Origin: Mycobacterium sp. JS623 | Lineage (GTDB): Bacteria; Actinomycetota; Actinomycetes; Mycobacteriales; Mycobacteriaceae | Assembly: GCF_000328565.1 (NCBI RefSeq) | Contig: NC_019957.1 | Span: 248,001-312,000, forward strand | DNA length: 64,000 nt | Reading direction: 5' to 3' | Part shown: positions 27,449 through 36,329 of the stretch, piece by piece | Layout of the letters: each line of letters begins with the position of its first letter | Numbering within the stretch: the first letter of the stretch is position 1 | Translations under genes and position numbers: made by a program | The notes under the pieces: generated by a model | What the model saw: the letters and a program-made list of their open reading frames with translations, nothing else | Databases searched by the model: none | What the model was told of the DNA's origin: nothing

Positions 27449-28171
27449 GTGAAAACGACTGGCGAAGTAGACCCGCGAGGAGTCATCGGTGCCGTCTTCG
27501 AAGGCGACCAGCGAGCAAAAAAGCATCTTGGCACCGGATCGATCATCGGGGACGGCACCGTTGTACTGACGTGCGAACACGTCATTCGCGGCGTGAACGG
27601 TCAACTTGCCTTCATCGTCATCATCGACAACGAACCCCAAGCATTTCCGTTGACCCTGTTGAAAAGCGACCGGCAACGTGATCTGGCGCTGTTACGCGTC
27701 CACGATTACCAAGTCGATGATCCGTTGCAGGTCGCGTTCGACGCACACGTGAGCTACAACACCGACCTTGTGGCGCTCGAATACGCGCAGACCGTTCGAG
27801 AACATGGCATCTTTATTCTCAATCCAGCGATGCGACGCGGACACAAAACGCGCAACGTCGACGCCGAAAAGCTCGGTGCGATAGGTGGTTTAAGCGCGCT
27901 TGAACTCTCGTTTCCTGCGCTGAGCGGTGCTAGCGGTGCTCCGGTTCTGATCGAATCAACGCCGTTCGTTGCAGAGCACTTGAAGTGGGGAATTGTGGGC
28001 GTTCTAGCAGCCAACGTGGCTTACCACGCGATTCCGGCGCAGATCATCAGTCTCGTCGCTGACGATGACACATATATCGAAGAACGCCAATACATGTTGC
28101 CCCAGGGGCTAGCTGTCGATATCAACCACCTAAAACCGTTGTACCACGAGGTTTTCGGATCGTTGCCCTAG
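27449..28171 (+). CDS. Trypsin-like serine protease, cytosolic
   Basis: 240 aa. The chymotrypsin-type triad is visible: His in VLTCEHVIRG, Asp in SDRQRDLALLRV and Ser in LSGASGAPVL. There is no signal peptide or membrane helix, so it acts inside the cell. GTG-27449 was preferred because GAGG is eight bases upstream; GTG-27440 is in frame. Cytosolic trypsin-like domains are common effectors in bacterial defence and conflict systems; it is divergent to the DUF2971 gene, sharing an islet with it. Function is inference. Confidence 0.8.
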   Translation: MKTTGEVDPRGVIGAVFEGDQRAKKHLGTGSIIGDGTVVLTCEHVIRGVNGQLAFIVIIDNEPQAFPLTLLKSDRQRDLALLRVHDYQVDDPLQVAFDAHVSYNTDLVALEYAQTVREHGIFILNPAMRRGHKTRNVDAEKLGAIGGLSALELSFPALSGASGAPVLIESTPFVAEHLKWGIVGVLAANVAYHAIPAQIISLVADDDTYIEERQYMLPQGLAVDINHLKPLYHEVFGSLP

Positions 28172-28391
28172 CCAGCCGGCTCGCATCTGACGGTTCGTGT
28201 GACTCGGATGGTTTTGTCTTCTTCCACGGTCAATCCACAACCGTAGCGATATAGCTGCCGAGCAGACCCACCCGTAACGGCAGTAACTCCGGCCCCTTAG
28301 CTAACACCCGGCGCAATGCAATTTCCGGCAAACCTCGGTTCCATCGGAAGTTGCTTGCTATCGTTGAAACAGCTATTCAATAGGGGGAATC

Positions 28392-28784
28392 ATGGTCGTG
28401 AAATTTGCTGGTGTCGCATTCATTATTGGCGCAGCCGCCGCCGGTTTCGCGCCTTCGGCAAACGCTGACGTGCAGCCTGGATGCCAAAACGACCTGTGGG
28501 GATTCCTCGGCAGCCAAACTCGCACGATCTGCGATGGGCCCAAGGCAGCCGACGGCAGCTGGGTGCGGTTCCGCGTGGTCTGGGTACCGGCGCACAACGT
28601 GCCACTTACCACGAGCTGCGGCACCTACAGCTGTACCACCACCGGCGGCTACTTCCAGCAACAGCAGGTTTTTGAAAAGGTGAAGTATCCGGTCACCGAC
28701 GACACGATCGCGCCCGGCGAACCCGGTTGGCTGCCGCCGACCTACACCGACGCCGGTGGTTTCACGCCATTGAACTTCAACTAG
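28392..28784 (+). CDS. Small secreted cysteine-containing mycobacterial protein
   Basis: 130 aa. A signal peptide spans residues 1-26 (VAFIIGAAAAGFAPSANA-D). The mature part has GCQNDLWGFLGSQTRTICDGP, a CDGP signature typical of small secreted mycobacterial proteins, and two additional cysteines (TSCGTYSC). RBS GGGGGAA before the ATG. Function unknown; exported by Sec and probably disulfide-bonded. Confidence 0.7.
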   Translation: MVVKFAGVAFIIGAAAAGFAPSANADVQPGCQNDLWGFLGSQTRTICDGPKAADGSWVRFRVVWVPAHNVPLTTSCGTYSCTTTGGYFQQQQVFEKVKYPVTDDTIAPGEPGWLPPTYTDAGGFTPLNFN

Positions 28785-29044
28785 CGGCGGGCAGCCAGCC
28801 AGCGAACAGTTCGGCACACGCCAGGGAAGAGGCTAGAGGGCAGGTTCGGGTAGAGGTTCCTGGCTGGCAGTAAAACGCCTGGTAGAAGCCGTGCCCCGGC
28901 AGGATTCGACTCTGCGATTGTAGTGTCAACACGCGAGGTCCAATCGCCGCCGTTGCAGCTGACACCCAAATAGCCCTGAGCAATAGTCATGACCGGACCA
29001 CCGTCTCGCCGGCCTTAGGCTAAATGCGTAAGGAGGAGTGCCTG

Positions 29045-29551
29045 ATGCCTGCCGAGCCGATCAAGGTGAACCCGTCGCGGATGTTGCAGAGTGGCGCATC
29101 GGTTGCCGCGACTGCCGAACAGGTCGCCACGTCCAATCCCGGTGCGGCGCCGATCCCGAAGCCCGGCTCTCCGATGGACGCCGCGGCCGCCAGCGTCGCG
29201 ACCGCGATGGGAACCCAGGTCACCCAGATGACCGCCCAGGTCGCCGCGAAAGGCCCTGCCCTGCAGGCCACCACGTCCAGCGGAGTGGCTCAGACCGAGG
29301 CCACCGACGAGCAGAACGCCGAGCGATATCGCGCCGTTCCCGGTACCGGCGGCCTCGGTGGACTCGGTTCCGGGGGAGCTACCGGCCGGGTGATGGAGGT
29401 CAGCGACGGTTGGGACGAGCCCCGTGAGCCGTTCCGCATCACGCCCGACATGGAAGAAGACGAGTTCGGTCACTTCCACGCCCCCTCTGTGCCGCTGGAC
29501 CCCGGCGGGGCCGCCGGCGGCGGCTCTGGAGCCGGCCGCGCACCTGTCTAG
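29045..29551 (+). CDS. ESX-associated substrate-like protein upstream of eccC
   Basis: 168 aa. N-terminal helical segment (IKVNPSRMLQSGASVAATAEQVA) and PMDAAAASVATAMGTQVTQMTAQVAAKGPAL, similar in style to EspC/WXG-like substrates, followed by a Gly-rich and acidic tail (DMEEDEFGHFHAP). AAGGAGGA sits before the ATG at 29045. It is 121 bp upstream of eccC in the same direction, so co-expression is likely. No WxG or Y-x3-D motif at the expected place. Confidence 0.55.
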   Translation: MPAEPIKVNPSRMLQSGASVAATAEQVATSNPGAAPIPKPGSPMDAAAASVATAMGTQVTQMTAQVAAKGPALQATTSSGVAQTEATDEQNAERYRAVPGTGGLGGLGSGGATGRVMEVSDGWDEPREPFRITPDMEEDEFGHFHAPSVPLDPGGAAGGGSGAGRAPV

Positions 29552-29672
29552 ATTTCGTCGAATCCGCCATCGGCCCTCGTACATCGGCCGTCGGCGGCGG
29601 TGACGTGTTTGCTTAGGCGTATCGCAGAAATTGGCGCAAATGCGGTGCGCCACATCACGTTAGGGTGATCCG

Positions 29673-32600
29673 GTGACCACGCAGAGCTTCGTGCGCCCTG
29701 GTGAGCGTGTTCCCGATCCCGAAACCGGCGGCGGCAAGATCAAGCTCGAGGCCCCGATCGTCGCGCCCATCCCGATCCCGCGCAGCATCTGGGGCATCGT
29801 GTTGCCGATCGGTCTGCTGGTCGGCATCGTCGGTCTGATCGTCGTGATGTACGCCTCCGGGCAGCGCCAGCTCGCCGGCGGGTTCGGTCTGTTCGGCGGG
29901 ATGGCCGGTATCAGCTCGATCGGCCTGCTCGTGCGCAACCGCGGCGCGGGTCGGAAGATGTCGTTCGGTGAGCTGCTGGGGCGCCGGCGCAAGTGGTTCT
30001 CCCGCCTCGACGAGATCCGCGACGAGGTCGACGTGCAACGGCACCGCCAGTGGGCGCATCGCCGCCACTTCCATTGGGACCCAATCGATCTGTTCGCCGT
30101 CGCCGGCTCGGAGCGGATGTGGGACCGCGAACCCGGCGAGCCGATGTTCGCCGTGGTGCGGGTCGGTGTCGGCAAGGTGAAGCTGGCCATGACGCTGGAG
30201 AAGCCCGAGATCGCGCCGGCCGCCGACCTCGAACCCGCCACCGGTCACGCGTTGCGTAAATTCCTCAACGCCCAGGAATACGTCGACGACATGCCCAAGG
30301 TGATTTGGCTGCAACGGTTTCCGGGCCTGTCCTTCGTCGGCAACCTCGACGAGGCCCGCAGCCTGGCGCGGGCGGTGATGTGCCAGCTGGCCGCCTTCCA
30401 CAGCCCCGCCGTCCTGCAACTGATCGTCGTCAGTTCGGATGTCGAGCAGTGGGACTGGGTGAAGTGGCTACCGCACGTTCAGCACGACAGCCGCCGCGAC
30501 GGCTGCGGCGAGCGCCGGATGGTTTTCGGCTCTCCCGCTGAGCTGGAGGCGTTCTTCGACGAGCAGGTCGACGAGGCCCGGCCCGCCTGGTCGCCCCCGT
30601 CCAGCGGCGTCACCGCCGGGCTGGCTTCGGCGATGCCGCTGCGGGTGATCATCGACGACAACTGCGGCAGCCCCGAGGACTGGGCTGGGCTGACCGGCGC
30701 ATCCGGTTATGCCAGTACGTGTTTCGTCCGGCTGGCCACCGACGTGCCCCCGCGCCCGTCAATCGCCGCCCCCGGCGGCGCCCGGTTCTGGGTCGGCTTC
30801 ACCCCCGACACCACCTACCGGCTGCGCGACGGTGTGCTGCGGAAACAGGTCAGCGCCGATCCGCGGCAGCGGGTGGCACAAAGCCTGTACGAGGGTTCCG
30901 CGGCCAGCGACGAGCTCGACGACGCGTTCTACGCGACCGCCGATGCGATGAGCATCGATGACGCCGAACGCTTCGCCCGCAGCCTGGCCCGCTACCGGGC
31001 GCCGGGCTCGGCCAGCGTGACGATCTCCGCGTCGTCGGCCGAGGAGCGAACGTTGTTGGACGTGTTGGGGATTCGTGACCCGCGCCGCCTGGACACCGAC
31101 CGGCTGTGGGCGGCCACCCGGGCGCAGGGGCCGGCGTGGATGCGCTTTCCGGTGGGGGTGTACAGCGACACCGGGGAGGTCGCGGAGTTCAATCTGCGCG
31201 AGGGCTCTCAGGGCGGCATGGGCATGCACTCGCTGTTCATCGGAACCACCGGCGCCGGCAAGTCTGAAGGCCTGATCACCGCGGTCGCCGGGGCGTGCCT
31301 GACGCATTCGCCAGAGGTGCTCAACATCGTGTTCACCGACTTCAAGCTGAAGTCGGCCGCGGGCATGATCGGGCGCTTCCCGCATGTCGTGGCCGCGGTG
31401 AGCAACCTGGCCGAGGAACGCCACCTGGTGGGCCGGCTCTACGACGCGCTGGACGGCGAGATCGACCGGCGCGGCAAGATCATCGCCGACCTGGAGGACT
31501 GCCCCGACATCACCACCTACAACCAGCGCCGCCTGGTGGATCCGTCGCTGCCGCCGATCCCCGCGCTGTGGGTGATCACCGACGAGTACAACGAGGTGTT
31601 CGCCGACCCGATCTGGGGTCCCAAGTTCCGCAAGCTGTATCTGCGCATCGCGCGGGTGGGCCGCTCGCTGCATGTGTTCCTGCAGCTGGTCGGGCAGACC
31701 AAGGACACCCAGAACCTGCGGGATATCAACAAGCTCTTGGGTTTTAGCATCGCGGCGCGCACCGGCACCGAGGAGGAGTCGCGCGCGGCGATCGGGTCCA
31801 ACGCCGCGGCCCACATCGCGTCGGAAGGCGAGGAGGGCACCGCCTATCTGCGGGTGGCGCTGCGCGAGCCGCGCAAGTTCCGCTACTTCTACACCTCGGC
31901 GGACTTCGTGCCCAAGACCGACGACGCCGGCGTGCTGGCGACTCCGCAGCGCCCGGGTGCGGAGTTCGCGCCGCGGGTGTTCACCGCCGCCGAGGCGCGC
32001 GACGTCGACAACCGGTTGACCGCGCCGCCGGCACCGGAGGTGATCCCGCTGCCGGTGCGTCCGGTCGAGACGCCGTTCAAACTGGCCACCGCGATCACCG
32101 ACTCGCTGCAGGCGGCCAAGGAGCGCCCGCCGCGCTCGCTGTGGCTTCCGGTGCTCGGCGACCCGACGCCGGCCGACGAGCTGGTGGCCCGCTGGCGCGG
32201 CCGGCCCTGGTACGAGGACTACGGCAACAATCCGGGCTTGGTGCTGCCGGTGGCGCTGGCCGACTATCCGCGCGGCGCCCGCCAAGAGGTGTACAGCCTC
32301 GACATGCTCAACGACAACGCGCTGGTCGTCGCCGCGCCGGGCCGCGGCGCCACCACCGCGGTGATGACGATGGTGACCGCCGGGGCGCTGCTCTATCGCC
32401 CGGAGCGGGTGCAGTTCTACTGCATCGCCGCCAGCGGCCCGCAGCTGGCGCGGGTCGCGGACCTGCCCCACGTCGCGTCGGTGGTCGCAGTCTCCGACGC
32501 CGAAGGGGTGTCGAGGATGGTGTCCACGCTGGAAAACATTGTGACCGAACGTGATAAGGCGTTCACCACCCGCGGCCTGGACATGGGCAAGGTGCGCGCG

Positions 32601-33848
32601 GCCAAGTTCGGCCCCAACCCCGTCGACATCGGGATCTCCGGCGGTGAGGTGGTGCTGATCGTCGACGGCTGGAAGAACTTCACCGAGGGCCACACGGCGC
32701 TCGTCGATCGGGTGCTGGCGTTGCAGCGGGCCCGCAACTACGGCGTGCGGGTGATCATCACCCACACCAGCTCGCTGTCGGGACTGCAGTCAGCGGTGCG
32801 CGCCGAGACCGGTCAGCGCCTGGAGCTCAAGCTGGTCAACGAACACGACACCGAGGTCAAGCGGGACCCGCGCGACCCGGAACGCAACCCGGTGCGTGAG
32901 GTGCCGGACTTGCCGGGGCGCGGGTTGACCCGCGACGGTCATCACCTGATGGTGGGGGCCCCGGTGCTGGCCGCACCGCCGCAGCCCGAGGGCCGGCCCG
33001 TCGCGGGCCCGGTCGAGGGCGATGCGCTGTCGGAAGTGGTGCGCCGGGTGTCGGGGGTGGACAAGGCCACCACGGTGGTGCGGCTGCCGGAGTCGGTGCC
33101 GCTGGCCGACGTGTTCGCGGGCGCGCTGGATCTGCAGCCCGGGGTGGTGCCGTTCGGTTTGGCTGAATCCACTTTGGGCACAGCGACAATCGACTTTCAC
33201 GACCACCCGCACGTGGTGGCGACCGGGCTTGCCGGTTCGGGTCTGACGGCGTGGCTGCGCGCGATGATGAAGGGCATCATGGCGTCCTACCGCAGCCAGG
33301 ACGCGACGATCATCCTGATCGACCCGCGCCGCACCTCGGTCGGGGTGGTGCCCGAGGACACCTGGCTGGGCGCGTATGCGCAGACGCCGACGGCCATCAC
33401 CGCGGTGGTCGACGAACTGTGCGCGATCCTGGAGAAGCGCCGCCCGCCCCCGGGGACCAGTCAGCACGACCTGGCGACCAAACGGTTCTGGGAGGGCCGC
33501 GAGTTCTTCGTCGTGATCGACGGCATCACTTCGTGGTCGCACGCCAGCAGCCCGCTGGCCAAGCTGTTGGCCTACGTCGACGAAGGCGATGACCTGGGTC
33601 TGCACATCGTGGCCAGCGCCGACATCCGCACCTTCAGCTACCAGTCCCAGGGCGGAGTGCTGGGCCGGATGATGAACATGCAGGCCCCGGTGGTGATCAT
33701 GGATGGTCACCGCTCCTACGGCGCGATCGTGCCGGGGGTGTTCGCCGCACCGCAGCGCCCCGGCAAGGGCTTGCTGTGGACCCGGCGCGGCACCGACGGT
33801 GTGCTGGTGGGGTGGTCGGATCCGCCGGTCATTGCGCGGCGGCGCTGA
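29673..33848 (+). CDS. eccC2: EccC, ESX motor ATPase (fused form, ESX-2-like)
   Basis: 1391 aa, the length of single-chain EccC proteins (split in ESX-1). Two membrane helices lie at about 40-85 (IWGIVLPIGLLVGIVGLIVVM). Three FtsK/SpoIIIE-type ATPase domains follow: domain 1 has a full Walker A GTTGAGKSEG near 524 and Walker B LWVITDEYNEVF near 632; domain 2 (APGRGATTA near 888) and domain 3 (GLAGSGLTA near 1186) have altered Walker A sites lacking the K-S/T. Recognises and drives export of ESX substrates. GTG start. Unlike M. tuberculosis ESX-2, eccB is not adjacent; a repeat lies 10 bp after the stop. Confidence 0.92.
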   Translation: MTTQSFVRPGERVPDPETGGGKIKLEAPIVAPIPIPRSIWGIVLPIGLLVGIVGLIVVMYASGQRQLAGGFGLFGGMAGISSIGLLVRNRGAGRKMSFGELLGRRRKWFSRLDEIRDEVDVQRHRQWAHRRHFHWDPIDLFAVAGSERMWDREPGEPMFAVVRVGVGKVKLAMTLEKPEIAPAADLEPATGHALRKFLNAQEYVDDMPKVIWLQRFPGLSFVGNLDEARSLARAVMCQLAAFHSPAVLQLIVVSSDVEQWDWVKWLPHVQHDSRRDGCGERRMVFGSPAELEAFFDEQVDEARPAWSPPSSGVTAGLASAMPLRVIIDDNCGSPEDWAGLTGASGYASTCFVRLATDVPPRPSIAAPGGARFWVGFTPDTTYRLRDGVLRKQVSADPRQRVAQSLYEGSAASDELDDAFYATADAMSIDDAERFARSLARYRAPGSASVTISASSAEERTLLDVLGIRDPRRLDTDRLWAATRAQGPAWMRFPVGVYSDTGEVAEFNLREGSQGGMGMHSLFIGTTGAGKSEGLITAVAGACLTHSPEVLNIVFTDFKLKSAAGMIGRFPHVVAAVSNLAEERHLVGRLYDALDGEIDRRGKIIADLEDCPDITTYNQRRLVDPSLPPIPALWVITDEYNEVFADPIWGPKFRKLYLRIARVGRSLHVFLQLVGQTKDTQNLRDINKLLGFSIAARTGTEEESRAAIGSNAAAHIASEGEEGTAYLRVALREPRKFRYFYTSADFVPKTDDAGVLATPQRPGAEFAPRVFTAAEARDVDNRLTAPPAPEVIPLPVRPVETPFKLATAITDSLQAAKERPPRSLWLPVLGDPTPADELVARWRGRPWYEDYGNNPGLVLPVALADYPRGARQEVYSLDMLNDNALVVAAPGRGATTAVMTMVTAGALLYRPERVQFYCIAASGPQLARVADLPHVASVVAVSDAEGVSRMVSTLENIVTERDKAFTTRGLDMGKVRAAKFGPNPVDIGISGGEVVLIVDGWKNFTEGHTALVDRVLALQRARNYGVRVIITHTSSLSGLQSAVRAETGQRLELKLVNEHDTEVKRDPRDPERNPVREVPDLPGRGLTRDGHHLMVGAPVLAAPPQPEGRPVAGPVEGDALSEVVRRVSGVDKATTVVRLPESVPLADVFAGALDLQPGVVPFGLAESTLGTATIDFHDHPHVVATGLAGSGLTAWLRAMMKGIMASYRSQDATIILIDPRRTSVGVVPEDTWLGAYAQTPTAITAVVDELCAILEKRRPPPGTSQHDLATKRFWEGREFFVVIDGITSWSHASSPLAKLLAYVDEGDDLGLHIVASADIRTFSYQSQGGVLGRMMNMQAPVVIMDGHRSYGAIVPGVFAAPQRPGKGLLWTRRGTDGVLVGWSDPPVIARRR

Positions 33849-33857
33849 TGGGTCGTC

Positions 33858-33918
33858 GAGATGCAATGACGATTAGCGAGTAGGGCATTCTTGTTTATCT
33901 AGCGCGCGCGCCGGTCTT
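33858..33918 (+). repeat. Dispersed ~60-bp repeat, copy 1
   Basis: Starts GAGATGCAATGAC, contains ATTAGCGAGTAGGGCATTC and TTGTTTATCTAG, and ends CCGGTCT. It is almost identical to 39316-39375 and diverged from 43877-43937. It lies directly after eccC, at the left edge of the cargo block. Confidence 0.8.
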
Positions 33919-34378
33919 CCTAGCTAGGTCTAGATGCGGTTTCGATCGCTAAGGGTATGGCGCGTACCAGAATTCGGACGCCCGCGGGCGTTGGCCGCGT
34001 CTTATGCGCTGGCCTTCGGATTCGTCGTTTTGTAGTTATGTCAGATTTATCGTCGATCGTGGTGTTGCGGCGGCGGGTCGAACGCCGCAAACCCGCAGAG
34101 GTGGCGTGTCACGCCGTGGCCCACCGACTCCTCAATATCGCTGCTGTTTGCCGCAACGCAGGCCGCCGACTCACGTAGCGGACTGGACGAGCTGGTGATC
34201 TTCTATTTCCGAGGGTGGAACCAAGGTCATCGGGCAGCCCCGGCCTGCGAAACGTACAGAAACCAAGTAGTTGTGTGCTGTCACCGTCGTAAATCCAGGT
34301 AGTCGGGTCCGGGGCGGTTCGCCCGCTGCATGGGTCAATGTCAACTGGCTGGAGTCGGTCTGCCCTCGTTAAGGATTG
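33919..34378. other. Gap before the PGRS gene
   Basis: No gene identified. It must contain the promoter of the PGRS protein. Short open frames lack conserved motifs. Confidence 0.4.
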
Positions 34379-36064
34379 ATGATGACCAATGTTGTTCGCC
34401 CCGCTCTTGTGGCTGGGATTGCCGTTGCCGGAGCTAGTTTCTGGCTGGTCGCATCGCCGGGCGCTGCCAAAGCGCACGCCGCGCCGCCGCTGGTGTCGAC
34501 GCCGGTCGACGCACCGTTGGCGCCCCCGGTTGCCGTTGGGGTGACTTGCGGCGCTGATCCACTGTGCGTGATGACCGGAAACAGCAACCCGCCGAAGTTG
34601 GCCGTGGCGCTGATGCCTGCGGTCGACCCGGCCGCGCCGGCGCTCGATCCAATCACCGCGTTCATAGCGGTGTTTATCGGCAACGGCACCGCTGATCACC
34701 CCAACGCCGGGCTGTTGATCGGCAACGGTTATGACGCAGCCGACGGCGGCAATGGCGGTAACGGCGGCTTGTTGTTGGGCAACGGCGGTTCCGGCGGCGG
34801 CGGAACCGCACTAAATCCGAACGGCGGTAACGGCGGCAACGGTGGGATCTTCGGCAACGGCGGTGCCGGCGGCGCGGGTGCGGATGCCACCGTGGCGGGG
34901 CGGGCCGGCGGCAGCGGCGGTAACGGCGGCAACGCGGGGTTGGTGTTCGGCACTGGCGGGGCCGGTGGGCAGGGTGGCGCCGGACTCCCCGGAGCAAGTG
35001 GGGTGAATCCGCCAACCCCGACTGATACCGCCGGCGAGGGCACCAGCGTCGGCGGTCTCAACGGCCACAACGGCGCCGTGGGCGTCGACGGCGGTCCCGG
35101 TCAGCCTGGGGGGCCCGGCCAAAACGGGGGCGCCGGCGGCAGCATCGGCGACAACAACGGCACCGGCGTTGGCGGCGCCGGCGCGTCGATCGGCGACGGC
35201 GGTAACGCGGGTAACGGTGGGGCCGGCGGGACCGGCGGCGGGACCGGCGGCGCCGGCGGCAGTATCGGGAACAACAACGGCCAAGGGACGTTTGGCGGTG
35301 CCATCGGTAACGGCGGTAATGCGGGTAACGGTGGGGCAGGCGGGGCGGGCGGCGGGGCCGGCGGGGCGGGCGGCAGTATCGGCGACAACAACGGCGACAG
35401 TTCCCAAGCCGGCGTCGGTAACGGCGGTAACGCGGGCACGGGTGGTGCTGGCGGCACCGGAACCGGCGGTATTGCGGGCACGGCGGGCGGGGCCGGTGGG
35501 GCCGGCGGCCACGGCGCGCTGCTGTTCGGTTCTGGTGGTTCGGGCGGGCAAGGCGGGGTCGGCGGGACCGGCGGGACCGGCGCCACGGGCGGCACCGGCG
35601 GCGCGGGCGGCAGTATCGGCGACAACAACGGCGACGCGACCGGTGGGGGCACCAGTGTGGGCGGCAACGCCGGCGCCGGCGCGCAGGGGGGAACCGGCGG
35701 CACGGGCGGCAGCGGCGGGGCCGGCGGACAAGGCGGGTCGGGCGGGGCTGGCGGCGTGTTCGGCACCGGCGGCAGCGGCGGCGCCGGCGGCACGGCTGGA
35801 TCCGGTGGCACCGGTGGCACCGGAGGCACCGGCGGCAACGGCGGCACCATCGGTGCCAACAACGGCGGTGGGGGCGGGACGCCCGGACTGACCGGCGCCG
35901 CTGGCCCCGGTGGCACGGGTGGTAACGGCGGCAGCGCGGGCAGCACCGCCGCAGGTGGCACCGGCGGCGGTGGCGGACTCGGCACCGGAAGCGCAGGGGC
36001 CTCCGGTCACACCGGCGGCACCGGGACCACCGGCTCTACCGGCAGTCCAGGCAGCCACGGCTAA
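34379..36064 (+). CDS. PGRS-type glycine-repeat secreted protein without a PE domain
   Basis: 561 aa. The N-terminus is a signal peptide (PALVAGIAVAGASFWLVASPGAAKAHA-A), not a PE domain. Residues ~95-110 read GLLIGNGYDAADGGNGGNGG, like the linker that precedes PGRS regions, and the last ~450 residues are GGxGG/NGG repeats with interspersed GGSIGDNNG units (at least five). PGRS regions of this kind can form glycine-rich beta sandwiches. Export by Sec rather than ESX is implied. The gene opens the cargo block after repeat copy 1. Extreme GC and repetition could hide assembly errors. Confidence 0.75.
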   Translation: MMTNVVRPALVAGIAVAGASFWLVASPGAAKAHAAPPLVSTPVDAPLAPPVAVGVTCGADPLCVMTGNSNPPKLAVALMPAVDPAAPALDPITAFIAVFIGNGTADHPNAGLLIGNGYDAADGGNGGNGGLLLGNGGSGGGGTALNPNGGNGGNGGIFGNGGAGGAGADATVAGRAGGSGGNGGNAGLVFGTGGAGGQGGAGLPGASGVNPPTPTDTAGEGTSVGGLNGHNGAVGVDGGPGQPGGPGQNGGAGGSIGDNNGTGVGGAGASIGDGGNAGNGGAGGTGGGTGGAGGSIGNNNGQGTFGGAIGNGGNAGNGGAGGAGGGAGGAGGSIGDNNGDSSQAGVGNGGNAGTGGAGGTGTGGIAGTAGGAGGAGGHGALLFGSGGSGGQGGVGGTGGTGATGGTGGAGGSIGDNNGDATGGGTSVGGNAGAGAQGGTGGTGGSGGAGGQGGSGGAGGVFGTGGSGGAGGTAGSGGTGGTGGTGGNGGTIGANNGGGGGTPGLTGAAGPGGTGGNGGSAGSTAAGGTGGGGGLGTGSAGASGHTGGTGTTGSTGSPGSHG

Positions 36065-36103
36065 AGGCGAGCGGGCGACGCCACGGCATCGTCGTAGGCA
36101 ACA

Positions 36104-36307
36104 GTGAGCACGCGCGACGAGTATGAGGCGGCGCTGCGCGCATTGCCCGATGCGCATTCGATCGCGCTGCGCCTAATCGATGCCGGGGTGGCCGACGAGG
36201 TCATCTGCGGGTATCTGCACATCGAGCCCGAAGGCCTGGCCACCCTGCTCGATGTGGCCCGCAGAAAGTTGCAGACGGCATTAGACAATGTTCGAACCGT
36301 TAATTAA
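36104..36307 (+). CDS. Small conserved helical protein
   Basis: 67 aa: STRDEYEAALRALPDAHSIA, then GVADEVICGYLHIEPEGLATLLDVARRKL, which reads like a sigma-region-4-type helical bundle. I recognise similar small proteins in mycobacteria but know no function. It lies between the PGRS and the LuxR/ATPase gene, 22 bp before the latter. Confidence 0.55.
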   Translation: MSTRDEYEAALRALPDAHSIALRLIDAGVADEVICGYLHIEPEGLATLLDVARRKLQTALDNVRTVN

Positions 36308-36329
36308 CTAAGCAACTAACATCTGCGCA

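Noticed and set aside
28781..28990. Minus-strand 69-codon frame after the small secreted protein
   Set aside because: No signal, motif or ribosome-binding site; it lies in a short gap and looks random.
30759..32765. 668-codon minus-strand frame inside eccC
   Set aside because: Mirror frame of a high-GC gene; no motif, and eccC motifs are all on the plus strand.
33957..34178. 73-codon open frame after eccC
   Set aside because: Arg-rich, no ribosome-binding site and no family; likely chance in high-GC DNA.
35101..35985. Long proline-rich frame antisense to the PGRS gene
   Set aside because: An automatic consequence of Gly-repeat codons read on the opposite strand.
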